Positions 56,845 to 64,000 of a stretch of 64,000 bases of DNA are shown one piece after another. Numbering within the stretch: position 1 is the first letter of the stretch; each line of letters begins with the position of its first letter. The DNA is from Gemmatimonadota bacterium. Lineage in GTDB: Bacteria > Gemmatimonadota > Gemmatimonadetes > Longimicrobiales > Gaopeijiaceae. Both the position numbers and the translations under genes were made by a program. Below the pieces are notes generated by a model, which searched no databases, was not told the DNA's origin, and saw nothing but the letters and a program-made list of their open reading frames with translations. Location of the stretch: positions 1-64,000 of the forward strand of contig VXQO01000035.1 in assembly GCA_009838975.1 (NCBI GenBank), read 5' to 3'.

Positions 56845-58002
56845 TCAAACGAAAGTGGACGATATGTGTTTCAGGACACGTAACAACTCGTCCCCGGGAA
56901 TCGGCACGCTTGAGCCGAGCCGATCGGCGGTCCGCCCCACGTGCCGCAACGGAACCATGTGGACGATGCCCCGGCGAGTCTTCTTGTCCGTGATCATCAG
57001 GCCGGCCAGGCGTTGGATCCGGCCCATGAGGGGGTGACTGTCCGGAAGATCGAAGGCACGCACCACGCCACGAATCGCCTCGGCGGTTCCCCCCGCGGTC
57101 CATCCCAGCGCCTCGCCGATGCGGGCCTCGGCCACCATGCCCACCGCCACTGCGTGTCCGTGCGGCAACGAATACCCCGATCCCAGTTCGAGCGCATGGG
57201 CAACGGTGTGGCCGAAGTTGAGGATCTTGCGCCGGCCCCCCTCGAACTCGTCGTCGGAGACCACCTGCGCCTTGTGCCGCACCGAGCGCACGACCGCGTG
57301 CTCGACCGCAGCGGCATCGCCGTCCAGCAACTCTCTCGCGTTCGCTCCCAGCCACTCGGCGTATGCGGCGTCAAGGATCACCCCGTGCTTCACCGCTTCG
57401 GCGTAGCCCTCGGCCCGCCTGCCGATGTCCAGCGTGTCGAGGAAGTCGGGGTCGGCCAGCACCTCGGCCGGCGCGTGGAAGGCTCCCACCAGGTTCTTGC
57501 CGGCCGGATGGTCGACCCCCGTCTTGCCTCCGACCGAGGCGTCGATCATGGCCAGCGTGGTGGTCGGCACCTGGACCAGCGGCACCCCCCGCAGGAACGT
57601 CGCGGCGACGAATCCTGTCAGGTCCCCCACGACCCCGCCGCCGAGCGAAACGACACAGCAGTCGCGCCCGAGTTCCGCCTTCAGGAGCACGTCCGTCAGG
57701 CGGGACCACGTTTCCCTTGTCTTGCTCGCCTCCCCCGCCGGAAAGAGGGCCTCGACCACCTCGACGCCATTTCGGCCGAGGATCCCGGCGACTTCCTTGC
57801 ACCAGAGCCCCGCCACGGTACGATCCGAGATCAGTGCACACCGACCCGCGGGTGCTGCCGCCTCGACCGCTGTCGGCAGGAGGCCTCGGACGCCCGCGCC
57901 CACCCGGACCGCGTATTGCCCCAGAGAGGACCGCACGGGGACATCGGTGCAACGGATCAGGACCCTCGCCTCGTCGGAAGGGGACACGGGAGCGCTCGGC
58001 AC
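56845..58002 (-). CDS. aroB: 3-dehydroquinate synthase
   Basis: Shikimate-pathway enzyme of 385 residues, converting DAHP to 3-dehydroquinate with NAD and zinc. GGGVVGDLTGFVAATFLRGV near residues 120-139, QVPTTTLAMIDASVGGKTGVD near 143-163 (core TTTLAMIDASVGGKTG), ILNFGHTVAHALE near 258-270 and LPHGHAVAVGMVAEA near 277-291 hold the active-site and zinc-binding residues. GTG start at 58002. First gene of a minus run to 49560; divergent from the PBP1A gene by 97 bp. Confidence 0.97.
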   Translation of the reverse strand: MPSAPVSPSDEARVLIRCTDVPVRSSLGQYAVRVGAGVRGLLPTAVEAAAPAGRCALISDRTVAGLWCKEVAGILGRNGVEVVEALFPAGEASKTRETWSRLTDVLLKAELGRDCCVVSLGGGVVGDLTGFVAATFLRGVPLVQVPTTTLAMIDASVGGKTGVDHPAGKNLVGAFHAPAEVLADPDFLDTLDIGRRAEGYAEAVKHGVILDAAYAEWLGANARELLDGDAAAVEHAVVRSVRHKAQVVSDDEFEGGRRKILNFGHTVAHALELGSGYSLPHGHAVAVGMVAEARIGEALGWTAGGTAEAIRGVVRAFDLPDSHPLMGRIQRLAGLMITDKKTRRGIVHMVPLRHVGRTADRLGSSVPIPGDELLRVLKHISSTFV

Positions 58003-58099
58003 ACGGGAACCACCGGGCAGCCGCAGCCACCGGGGCGCGATCCCGTGCCGCGGCTAAAGCTTGATCCACTCACCGGGGGGGTCAAGGTGCTAGATTGCG

Positions 58100-60328
58100 A
58101 TGGGCGAAAGAGCGGCGGAACTCGAACGGGAAGATGATGGATCGGTGACCCCACGAGGCTTGTTTGGGAACGTGCGAAAGAGGGCGCGGCGGGTGCGGGT
58201 TCCGCATCAGGCCTGGCTCGTCTGCCTCTTCCTGAGCGCGGCCGGCATCGGGGTCGCGGTGGGAAGCTGGCGGAACCTCTGCGCCAACTGCCCATCCGTC
58301 GCGCAGATCTACACCTTCGAGGCCCGCCAGACCAGCAAGCTCTACGCCAGGGATTCGACGCTGGTATACGAGTTCGGCGAGCAGCGGCGCACGGTCGTCC
58401 CGCTCGCCAGCCTGCCCCCCCACGTGCCGCAGGCCTTCATCGCGATGGAGGACCGTCGCTTCTACGAGCACAACGGCCTCGATTGGAGGGGGATCGGCCG
58501 GGCAGCGATCGGCGTCCTCCGCACACAGTCGCTTTCGGGCGCGGGGGGAAGCACGATCACCCAGCAGCTGGCACGCCACATGTGGACCGAACGCATCGGC
58601 TTCGAGAAGCGGCTGGTCCGCAAGCTCAAAGAGTGGCAGGTCGCCATGGCCCTGGAGCGCGCTTACAGCAAGGACCAGATCCTCGAAGCCTACGTGAACC
58701 AGATCGGGTACGCGCACGGCTGGTACGGGATCCAGAAGGCGTCCCGCAGCTACTTCGGCAAGGACGCCGTCGACATGAATCCCGCCGAGGGCGCGCTGTT
58801 GGCGGCGATCGCCAACCGGCCGGAGCGCTACAGCCCGCTCAACAACCCCGACGCCGGGCTGAACCGCCGCAACCTGGTGCTCGACGTGATGGCGCGCGAG
58901 GGTTTCCTCTCCGCGGACGAGGCCGCGTTCTGGAAGGAGGAGCCGGTGCCGCTCGAGGCTGCAAGCCTCCCGAGGGCGCAGGCGCCGTATTTCGTGGAGT
59001 GGGTCAGGGGCATTCTCGATGACCGGTTCGGCGCGAAGCTGTACACCGACGGCCTGGAAATCCATACGACGCTGGACCTGGACATGCAGGCGGCGGCGCA
59101 GGCGGCCATGGAGCGAGGCTGGGCGCGGATAGAGGAGCGGACCGGGTACGACCACCCGACCTACGACGAGTTCGCGGCCGCCAACGAGGGTGCCAACTTC
59201 GCGAATCTCCCCTATGTGCAGGGTATGTTCATCGCCACCGACCCGGAAACGGGCCATGTGCGCGCCATGATCGGCGGCCGGGACTACGTCCACTCGAAGT
59301 TCAACCGGGCGACCGACATGCGGCGCCAGTCGGGGTCTTCCTTCAAGCCCATCGTGTACGCGGCGGCCCTCGAAAGCGGGATCCCCGCTTCCGAGGTAGT
59401 CGTCGACGCGCCGGTGGTCCAGGATCAGGTCGACGGCACCATCTGGCGGCCGAGCAACTACGACCCGGAGTTCCTGGGCCCCATAACCATGCGCGAGGCG
59501 CTGGCGCGGTCGATCAACATGGTCGCGATCAAGGTCGGAATGCGGGTCGGGCTCGAAGCGGTCGGCCAGATGGCGAGCCGCCTGGGCATCCGCACCGAGG
59601 TCGAGCGCTTCCCTTCGACGGCCATCGGCGCGGCCGAGGTCATTCCCATCCAGATGCTCGAGGCGTACTCCACTTTCGCGAACCTGGGAACGAGAGTGCG
59701 CCCATTCCCGATCGTCAGGGTGGAAAGCGCGGACGGCGAGGTCCTGTGGGCGCCCCAGCCTGAAAGGACCCGTGTACTGGACCCCCTGGTGGCGCGCCTG
59801 ATGGTATCCATGCTGGAGTCCGTGGTTTCTTCGGGCACGGGCAACGGCGGTGTGCGCCTGGTCGCCGGCCTGCCCTACGATGTCCCCGCTGCCGGCAAGA
59901 CCGGTACCACCAACGAGGGCAGCAACGTGTGGTTCATGGGCTTCACTCCGAACCTTACGGCGGGGGTCTGGTTCGGCATGGACCTTCCCATATCGATCGT
60001 GGACAGGGCTACGGGCGGTGGATTCGCGGCACCGGTCTGGGGAGAGTTCATGCGGGAGGTATACTTCGGCAACTCCCAGGACGGGACCGAAGAGGATGGC
60101 GTGGTGGCAACGGGTCCCCTGCTCTCGATCCCCGAACCCTGGCCAAACCCGCGGGGTCTGGTGACGCGCCGCGTTGACAGCAAGACGGGAACGTTGGCGT
60201 CGAGGTGGTGTCCGGCGGAAGACGCCTACGAGGAAGTCTACCTTCCGGGTACCGAACCGGGCACCGTCTGCGACCGCCAGGCGCAACCCGTCAACCGTGA
60301 GCTTCAGCCTCAGGGGCCCACGCCATGA
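58100..60328 (+). CDS. Class A penicillin-binding protein (PBP1A-type)
   Basis: Bifunctional peptidoglycan synthase of 742 residues. Membrane anchor at about 38-57 (AWLVCLFLSAAGIGVAVGS). GT51 domain about 90-255: catalytic Glu in AMEDRRFYEHNGLDW near 115, GAGGSTITQQLARHMW near 149, and ALERAYSKDQILEAYVNQI near 185. Transpeptidase about 375-680: SxxK in RRQSGSSFKPIVYAAAL near 412, SxN as RSINMVAIK near 472, and KTGT in AAGKTGTTNEGS near 598. The periplasmic OB region is reduced. It overlaps the DUF3343 gene by four bases. Confidence 0.95.
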   Translation: MGERAAELEREDDGSVTPRGLFGNVRKRARRVRVPHQAWLVCLFLSAAGIGVAVGSWRNLCANCPSVAQIYTFEARQTSKLYARDSTLVYEFGEQRRTVVPLASLPPHVPQAFIAMEDRRFYEHNGLDWRGIGRAAIGVLRTQSLSGAGGSTITQQLARHMWTERIGFEKRLVRKLKEWQVAMALERAYSKDQILEAYVNQIGYAHGWYGIQKASRSYFGKDAVDMNPAEGALLAAIANRPERYSPLNNPDAGLNRRNLVLDVMAREGFLSADEAAFWKEEPVPLEAASLPRAQAPYFVEWVRGILDDRFGAKLYTDGLEIHTTLDLDMQAAAQAAMERGWARIEERTGYDHPTYDEFAAANEGANFANLPYVQGMFIATDPETGHVRAMIGGRDYVHSKFNRATDMRRQSGSSFKPIVYAAALESGIPASEVVVDAPVVQDQVDGTIWRPSNYDPEFLGPITMREALARSINMVAIKVGMRVGLEAVGQMASRLGIRTEVERFPSTAIGAAEVIPIQMLEAYSTFANLGTRVRPFPIVRVESADGEVLWAPQPERTRVLDPLVARLMVSMLESVVSSGTGNGGVRLVAGLPYDVPAAGKTGTTNEGSNVWFMGFTPNLTAGVWFGMDLPISIVDRATGGGFAAPVWGEFMREVYFGNSQDGTEEDGVVATGPLLSIPEPWPNPRGLVTRRVDSKTGTLASRWCPAEDAYEEVYLPGTEPGTVCDRQAQPVNRELQPQGPTP

Positions 60329-60552
60329 GCACCGAACCGGGATCCAGCGTTTTCACGTTCGACACGACCCACCACGCCATGTGGGCCGAGGATGTCGCGC
60401 GGGAGCAGGCGATCGCCGCCGAGGTGGTACCGGCGCCTCCCGAGGGAGGGGCCAGGTGCGGCGCCGCTCTCCGCGTGTCGGCACGGCAGAAGGACGACCT
60501 GGCTGCTGCGCTCGGCAGCGAAGGGATCCCCTACCGGGTACTGGATTCGTAG
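60325..60552 (+). CDS. DUF3343 (putative Se/S-carrier-like) protein
   Basis: Small protein of 75 residues matching the DUF3343 pattern: FTFDTTHHAMWAEDVAREQ near 10-28, VPAPPEGGARCGAALRVS near 36-53 with its single conserved Cys, and a C-terminal LGSEGIPYRVLD. DUF3343 proteins are described as putative selenium/sulfur carriers and often occur near cysteine desulfurases or YedF. Here it overlaps the PBP1A gene (ATGA), an unusual neighbour. No signal peptide, so it is cytosolic. Confidence 0.78.
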   Translation: MSTEPGSSVFTFDTTHHAMWAEDVAREQAIAAEVVPAPPEGGARCGAALRVSARQKDDLAAALGSEGIPYRVLDS

Positions 60553-60604
60553 CAGGCCGTCGAGAATCCCCGCGCGGACCTGTTCCACGGTCTGCCAGCA
60601 AGCC

Positions 60605-62776
60605 CTACCGCCTTACGCGCACCACATCGCGGATCCGGTCGCGCACCTCTCCGGCCCGGTCCGCCTCCTCGAGCAGTCTCCATAGGCGATCGATGGTGCG
60701 CGCGTCCACGTATCCGGGTACGGTCGTCTGCCACGCCTGATCCGCACGGAAGCGGTCCACGGCGTTCACCGTTTCCTGGTTATAGACGAGCACCCCGGGC
60801 GAATCGCCGGTCGGGGCGGGAGACTCGGCCCGGTAGTAGCCGAGGGCGTGAAGCATCACCTTGAGCTGGAACACATCGCGCCCCACGAACTGTTCCAGTC
60901 TGCGGAATCCGAGCGTCTCGGATGCGACGTCATGGATGCGCCGCAGTTCCCGGACCGGCTCGGGGTGTTCGCACACGTTGATGTCGGTCGTGACTCTGTC
61001 CGGACGTCTCGACACGCCCGGCCGCGGATCCGCCACCACCACCGCCGCGGACTGGGTCTCTCCGTGGCGGCCGTCGCCGCCCAGAAGCTGGCCCGCGTAC
61101 AGCGCCTCGATCAGTCTGTCCGCAAGGTGACGGCCGGACCCTTCGCTTCGTTCGAAGACCACCGCCACCGAGTCCACCACCGCCGTACCCACCAGTGAGT
61201 TTCCCTGCACGGCGTAGTTCGAGCCCGCGCGCTCGGCGACCCAGTCGCCCCGCTCCTCGGCCCCGTACTGCGCCGATCCCGTCCACTGTGCCGATCGCCC
61301 GTCCGCGCCGATCACACCCACCTGCCGGCGCTCGCGCCCTTCGTCGGCGGCCACCACCCGGTCCATCGCCTCCTGGGGCGGGACGCCCTGTTCCAGAAGG
61401 TCGAGCAGGTCGTTGCCATACTCCACCCGCGTTCCCCCCTGGGTCGCCACCGCACCCACCCCGGCGCGAACCCAGGGAACCGCGTTGCCAACGCACGGGT
61501 TGCGCGTCGTGACCGCCACGCCGGACTCCCCCGTCTCCGGATCGATCGCCACGATGGAGAAGGTGTTGAACAGCGGCTCGATGTCGTTGGGGACCGGCTC
61601 CAGCCGTACGACCGCGGTCGGTTCCTCGGCGTGCTCCAGCGCCAGGTAGATGAGTCCGTCCGACCCCTCGCGCACGTCCCGCACCCGGCCCAGTTCCCCT
61701 TCCAGAAGCGTCTCGAGGCTGACCGCGTCGGTGTCCGCCAGCGTTACCCGCGCCAACTGCTCGCCGACCAGTCCGCCGACGAACGCGCTGCCCCGCCACC
61801 AGGGGAACGGTTCGCCCCGGTAGATCATCATCCCGGAGATGCCGATCGAGGGGGTCCAGACGAAACGAGGCGGCTCCACGCCGGCACGCCGCGTCGCGGT
61901 CGTGAAGACGGTGCCGTCGTAGTTGATGCCGTGCGATACCACCGGCCAGCCGTAGTTGGCGCCGCCCACGATCAGGTTGAGTTCGTCTCCGCCTCGGGGT
62001 CCGTGCTCGTTCGCCCACACGTTCCCCGTGAGCGCATCGACCGCGAGTCCCTGGATGTTGCGGTGGCCGTAGCTCCATATCTCGGGAAGAGCGTCGTCGC
62101 GCCCGACAAACGGGTTGTCGGCGGGCACGCTCCCGTCATCGTGCAGCCGTATGATCGTCCCCATGTGGTTGGTAACGTCCAGCGCCGGATGATCGTCCAA
62201 CATGTCCGGCGGCAGCATCCGATCGCCCACGGCGATGTACAGAAACCCGCTCGGATCGAAGGCCATGCGGCCGGCGAAGTGGTTGTTGTTGCCGTGCCAC
62301 GCCACCGCCTCGAAGATTTCCTCCACATCCGTGACCCGCCCTCCGTCCCAGCGGCCCCGAACCACCGTCGTGGCGCCCTCCGACCCGTCGGCGTTCGGCT
62401 TACCGTAGCTCAGATACAGCCAGCGGTTCTGCGCGAAGTCCGGGTGCGGCAGGACATCCATGAAGCCGCCCTGTCCCCGGTCACGGTAGACCGCCGGAAA
62501 GCCCTCCACCGGGTCGGGCAGCAGCGAGCCGTCGCGCACCACCCGGATTCGTCCGGGACGTTCCACGATCAGCAACTCGCCGCCGGGCAGCCACGCCATC
62601 GACCACGGATGGTCGAGCCCGTCCGCGACCGTCACCACCCGGAAGTCGTGACGGGCCGACGAGTACACGTGGCCGGTGGCGTCGCCGCCAGTTCCCTCCT
62701 CCGACGCCGGCGGCGCCGAACACGCGCAGGCCAACGCCGCGATCCCCAGGCAGGTTCGAATCCTGGTCAGTTTCAC
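60605..62776 (-). CDS. Lipoprotein fusion: PQQ-type sugar dehydrogenase, DUF1028 domain and peptidoglycan-binding-like tail
   Basis: Protein of 723 residues with three parts. Residues 1-19 are a lipoprotein-like signal (ALACAC). About 40-395 is a soluble glucose dehydrogenase-type beta-propeller: HPWSMAWLPGGELLIVERPG, WHGNNNHFAGRM, YGHRNIQGLAVD and NEHGPRGGDELNLI, the PQQ-GDH hallmarks. About 402-640 matches DUF1028 (FSIVAIDPETGESGVAV, WVRAGVGAVATQGGT, ERRQVGVIGADGRSAQWTG, VQGNSLVG). About 640-715 resembles a peptidoglycan-binding helical domain (FQLKVMLHALGYY, NQETVNAVDRFRADQ). The frame is uninterrupted. The fusion is unusual; whether PQQ binds and what DUF1028 does are unknown. Confidence 0.85.
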   Translation of the reverse strand: MKLTRIRTCLGIAALACACSAPPASEEGTGGDATGHVYSSARHDFRVVTVADGLDHPWSMAWLPGGELLIVERPGRIRVVRDGSLLPDPVEGFPAVYRDRGQGGFMDVLPHPDFAQNRWLYLSYGKPNADGSEGATTVVRGRWDGGRVTDVEEIFEAVAWHGNNNHFAGRMAFDPSGFLYIAVGDRMLPPDMLDDHPALDVTNHMGTIIRLHDDGSVPADNPFVGRDDALPEIWSYGHRNIQGLAVDALTGNVWANEHGPRGGDELNLIVGGANYGWPVVSHGINYDGTVFTTATRRAGVEPPRFVWTPSIGISGMMIYRGEPFPWWRGSAFVGGLVGEQLARVTLADTDAVSLETLLEGELGRVRDVREGSDGLIYLALEHAEEPTAVVRLEPVPNDIEPLFNTFSIVAIDPETGESGVAVTTRNPCVGNAVPWVRAGVGAVATQGGTRVEYGNDLLDLLEQGVPPQEAMDRVVAADEGRERRQVGVIGADGRSAQWTGSAQYGAEERGDWVAERAGSNYAVQGNSLVGTAVVDSVAVVFERSEGSGRHLADRLIEALYAGQLLGGDGRHGETQSAAVVVADPRPGVSRRPDRVTTDINVCEHPEPVRELRRIHDVASETLGFRRLEQFVGRDVFQLKVMLHALGYYRAESPAPTGDSPGVLVYNQETVNAVDRFRADQAWQTTVPGYVDARTIDRLWRLLEEADRAGEVRDRIRDVVRVRR

Positions 62777-62789
62777 CGCAACCTCCAGT

Positions 62790-64000
62790 CTATGCGTTTC
62801 CGGGCCTCACCCGGATCCTGTCGATCAAGAGAGGCAGAGGCCTGGGCGCCGCGTCCGCCTCCAGACCAATCGCTTCCCTGACGGCATGCGCCCCGGCAGC
62901 CAGCCCGTCGGCCGTCGCGGCGTGTATCACGGCGAGCGGAGCGCCCCGCGCGACCCGATGGCCGACACCGACTTCGAGCTCGAATCCGACCGCGGGATCA
63001 ATCGCCTGGTCCTGGCGCGTCCTGCCTCCGCCAAGCGCGATAACACCGTAGCCGAGCCTCAGCGGATCGATCGCGGTCACAACCCCCTTCCGCTCGGCCC
63101 TCACCACCTCCCTCAACGGCGCCGCAGGCAGTCCGAAGTCGCTCCTGGACGGATCCAGGCGTCCTCCCTGCGCCGAGGCGAGGCGCAGGAACCGCTCCAT
63201 GGGCCCACCTCCGGCAAGCGCACTCGCGGCCGCGCTCAGCCCTTCCTCAACGCCGTCCACCAGTCCCCCCGCCAGGGCCATCTCGGCGGCCAGCTCGATA
63301 CACAGTTCCCGAAACCCGGCCGGGCCGCCGCCCGCGAGGCAGGCGATCGCCTCGCGCACCTCCAGGGCGTTTCCGGCCGCCCTGCCGAGAGGCCGGTCCA
63401 TCGCCGACAGCACCGCGGTCACCGCCAATCCCCGCGCGGCGCCCACGTCGACCATCGCGCGCGCCAGCGCCCTGGCATCCTCAATCCGCGACATGAAGGC
63501 GCCCCGCCCCACCTTCACGTCGAGCACCAGGGCGTCGAGCCCTTCGGCAAGCTTCTTGGACATGATCGACGCGGTGATCAGCGGAAGCGACGGGACGGTC
63601 GCGGTGACGTCCCTGAGCGCGTAGAGCCTGCGGTCGAGCGGGGCGACCTCGTCGGTCTGACCGATCATCGCGCACCCGACCTCGCGCAGGACCCGGTCGA
63701 ATTCGTCGAGCGCCAGCCGTGTCCGGAATCCCGGAATCGACTCGAGCTTGTCAAGCGTGCCCCCCGTGTGCCCCAACCCGCGCCCGGACATCATCGGCAC
63801 CACCATGCCCATCTCAGCAGCGAGAGGCGCGAGGACGAGCGAGACCTTGTCCCCCACCCCGCCGGTCGAGTGCTTGTCCACGCGTGGTCCCGCCGAGCCA
63901 TCGCCGCGCCCGATCACCTCGCCCGAGTGGATCATGACCTCGACCATGGCGTTGAGCTCCTCGCCCTCGAGACCGTTGAAGTAGACCGCCATCAGGAAGG
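62790..64000 (-). CDS. Pyrimidine-nucleoside (thymidine) phosphorylase, N-terminus cut by window edge
   Basis: Nucleoside phosphorylase type II, cleaving thymidine/uridine to base and sugar-1-phosphate. The visible 403 residues begin within the first helical region (FLMAVYFNGLEGEEL) and lack about 80 N-terminal residues. Signatures: VDKHSTGGVGDKVSLVLAPL near visible residue 39-58, SGRGLGHTGGTLDKLESIPG near 69-88 and IMSKKLAEGLDALVLDVKVG near 143-162. The C-terminal domain with GVGHRVARGAPLAVIHAA is complete. Stops 13 bp upstream of the fusion-protein ATG, so the two may share a transcript. Confidence 0.93.
   Translation of the reverse strand, partial: FLMAVYFNGLEGEELNAMVEVMIHSGEVIGRGDGSAGPRVDKHSTGGVGDKVSLVLAPLAAEMGMVVPMMSGRGLGHTGGTLDKLESIPGFRTRLALDEFDRVLREVGCAMIGQTDEVAPLDRRLYALRDVTATVPSLPLITASIMSKKLAEGLDALVLDVKVGRGAFMSRIEDARALARAMVDVGAARGLAVTAVLSAMDRPLGRAAGNALEVREAIACLAGGGPAGFRELCIELAAEMALAGGLVDGVEEGLSAAASALAGGGPMERFLRLASAQGGRLDPSRSDFGLPAAPLREVVRAERKGVVTAIDPLRLGYGVIALGGGRTRQDQAIDPAVGFELEVGVGHRVARGAPLAVIHAATADGLAAGAHAVREAIGLEADAAPRPLPLLIDRIRVRPGNA

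Noticed and set aside
58082..60286. 734-codon open frame on the minus strand
   Set aside because: It is exactly antisense to the well-supported PBP1A gene and translates to Arg/His/Gly/Pro-rich sequence without motifs; an artefact of high GC codon use.

Overview
This window is a gene-dense, strongly GC-rich bacterial chromosome segment. It carries about 54 protein genes, frequent GTG and TTG starts, many 1-17 bp gene overlaps, and only one gap just over 300 bases. I see no rRNA or tRNA gene, CRISPR array, transposase, integrase or phage gene. The cell is a diderm: there is a TonB-dependent receptor, SurA-type chaperones, lipoproteins, an MltD-like transglycosylase and a small outer-membrane barrel. 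It probably respires with a menaquinone-type quinone (UbiE/MenG methyltransferase, ETF, acetyl-CoA synthetase, PQQ-type sugar dehydrogenase). Gene content and composition fit a Gemmatimonadota-like organism, but that placement is inference; no marker RNA is present.

Layout. 1-8925: a phosphohexomutase truncated by the window edge, then a plus-strand run of a trans-sulfuration PLP enzyme, an M48 protease, purD, a YbjQ protein, mutM and a paired active/inactive M16 peptidase. 8873-13831: ubiE facing an ECF sigma operon (sigma, membrane anti-sigma, two envelope proteins, a small membrane protein). 13890-23533: mrp, pruA, then a minus-strand operon running lepA, ROK glucokinase, PfkB kinase, STAS-HATPase, DUF4325-like protein, second PLP enzyme. 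23756-38884: a plus-strand run of TonB receptor, DUF58, BatA-like, mfd, PpiC lipoprotein, SurA-like, pdxA, holB, moaC. 38876-42978: mltD-like and guaB (minus), a DUF2281-like gene, and a divergent hexapeptide acyltransferase. 43041-47798: acs, a PerR-like Fur-family regulator, a membrane zinc-ribbon/winged-helix protein and an outer-membrane barrel. 47812-64000: moeA, an M23 lipoprotein, a long minus run (aroB, AMP-ligase, NYN-LOTUS protein, aag, nhaC-like, etfB, etfA), PBP1A with a DUF3343 gene, an unusual PQQ-sugar dehydrogenase-DUF1028 fusion and a truncated pyrimidine-nucleoside phosphorylase.

Most genes are housekeeping. The parts most worth a second look are: (1) a shared AT-rich, Per-box-like operator in front of both the PerR-like regulator and ybjQ, about 40 kb apart; (2) the three-part lipoprotein joining a PQQ sugar dehydrogenase, a DUF1028 domain and a peptidoglycan-binding-like tail; (3) a 596-residue NYN RNase-like protein with two OST-HTH/LOTUS domains and a helix-hairpin-helix domain; (4) an STAS/ATPase/DUF4325 partner-switch-like pair embedded among sugar kinases; and (5) an ECF-sigma envelope-stress operon with two poorly characterised effectors.
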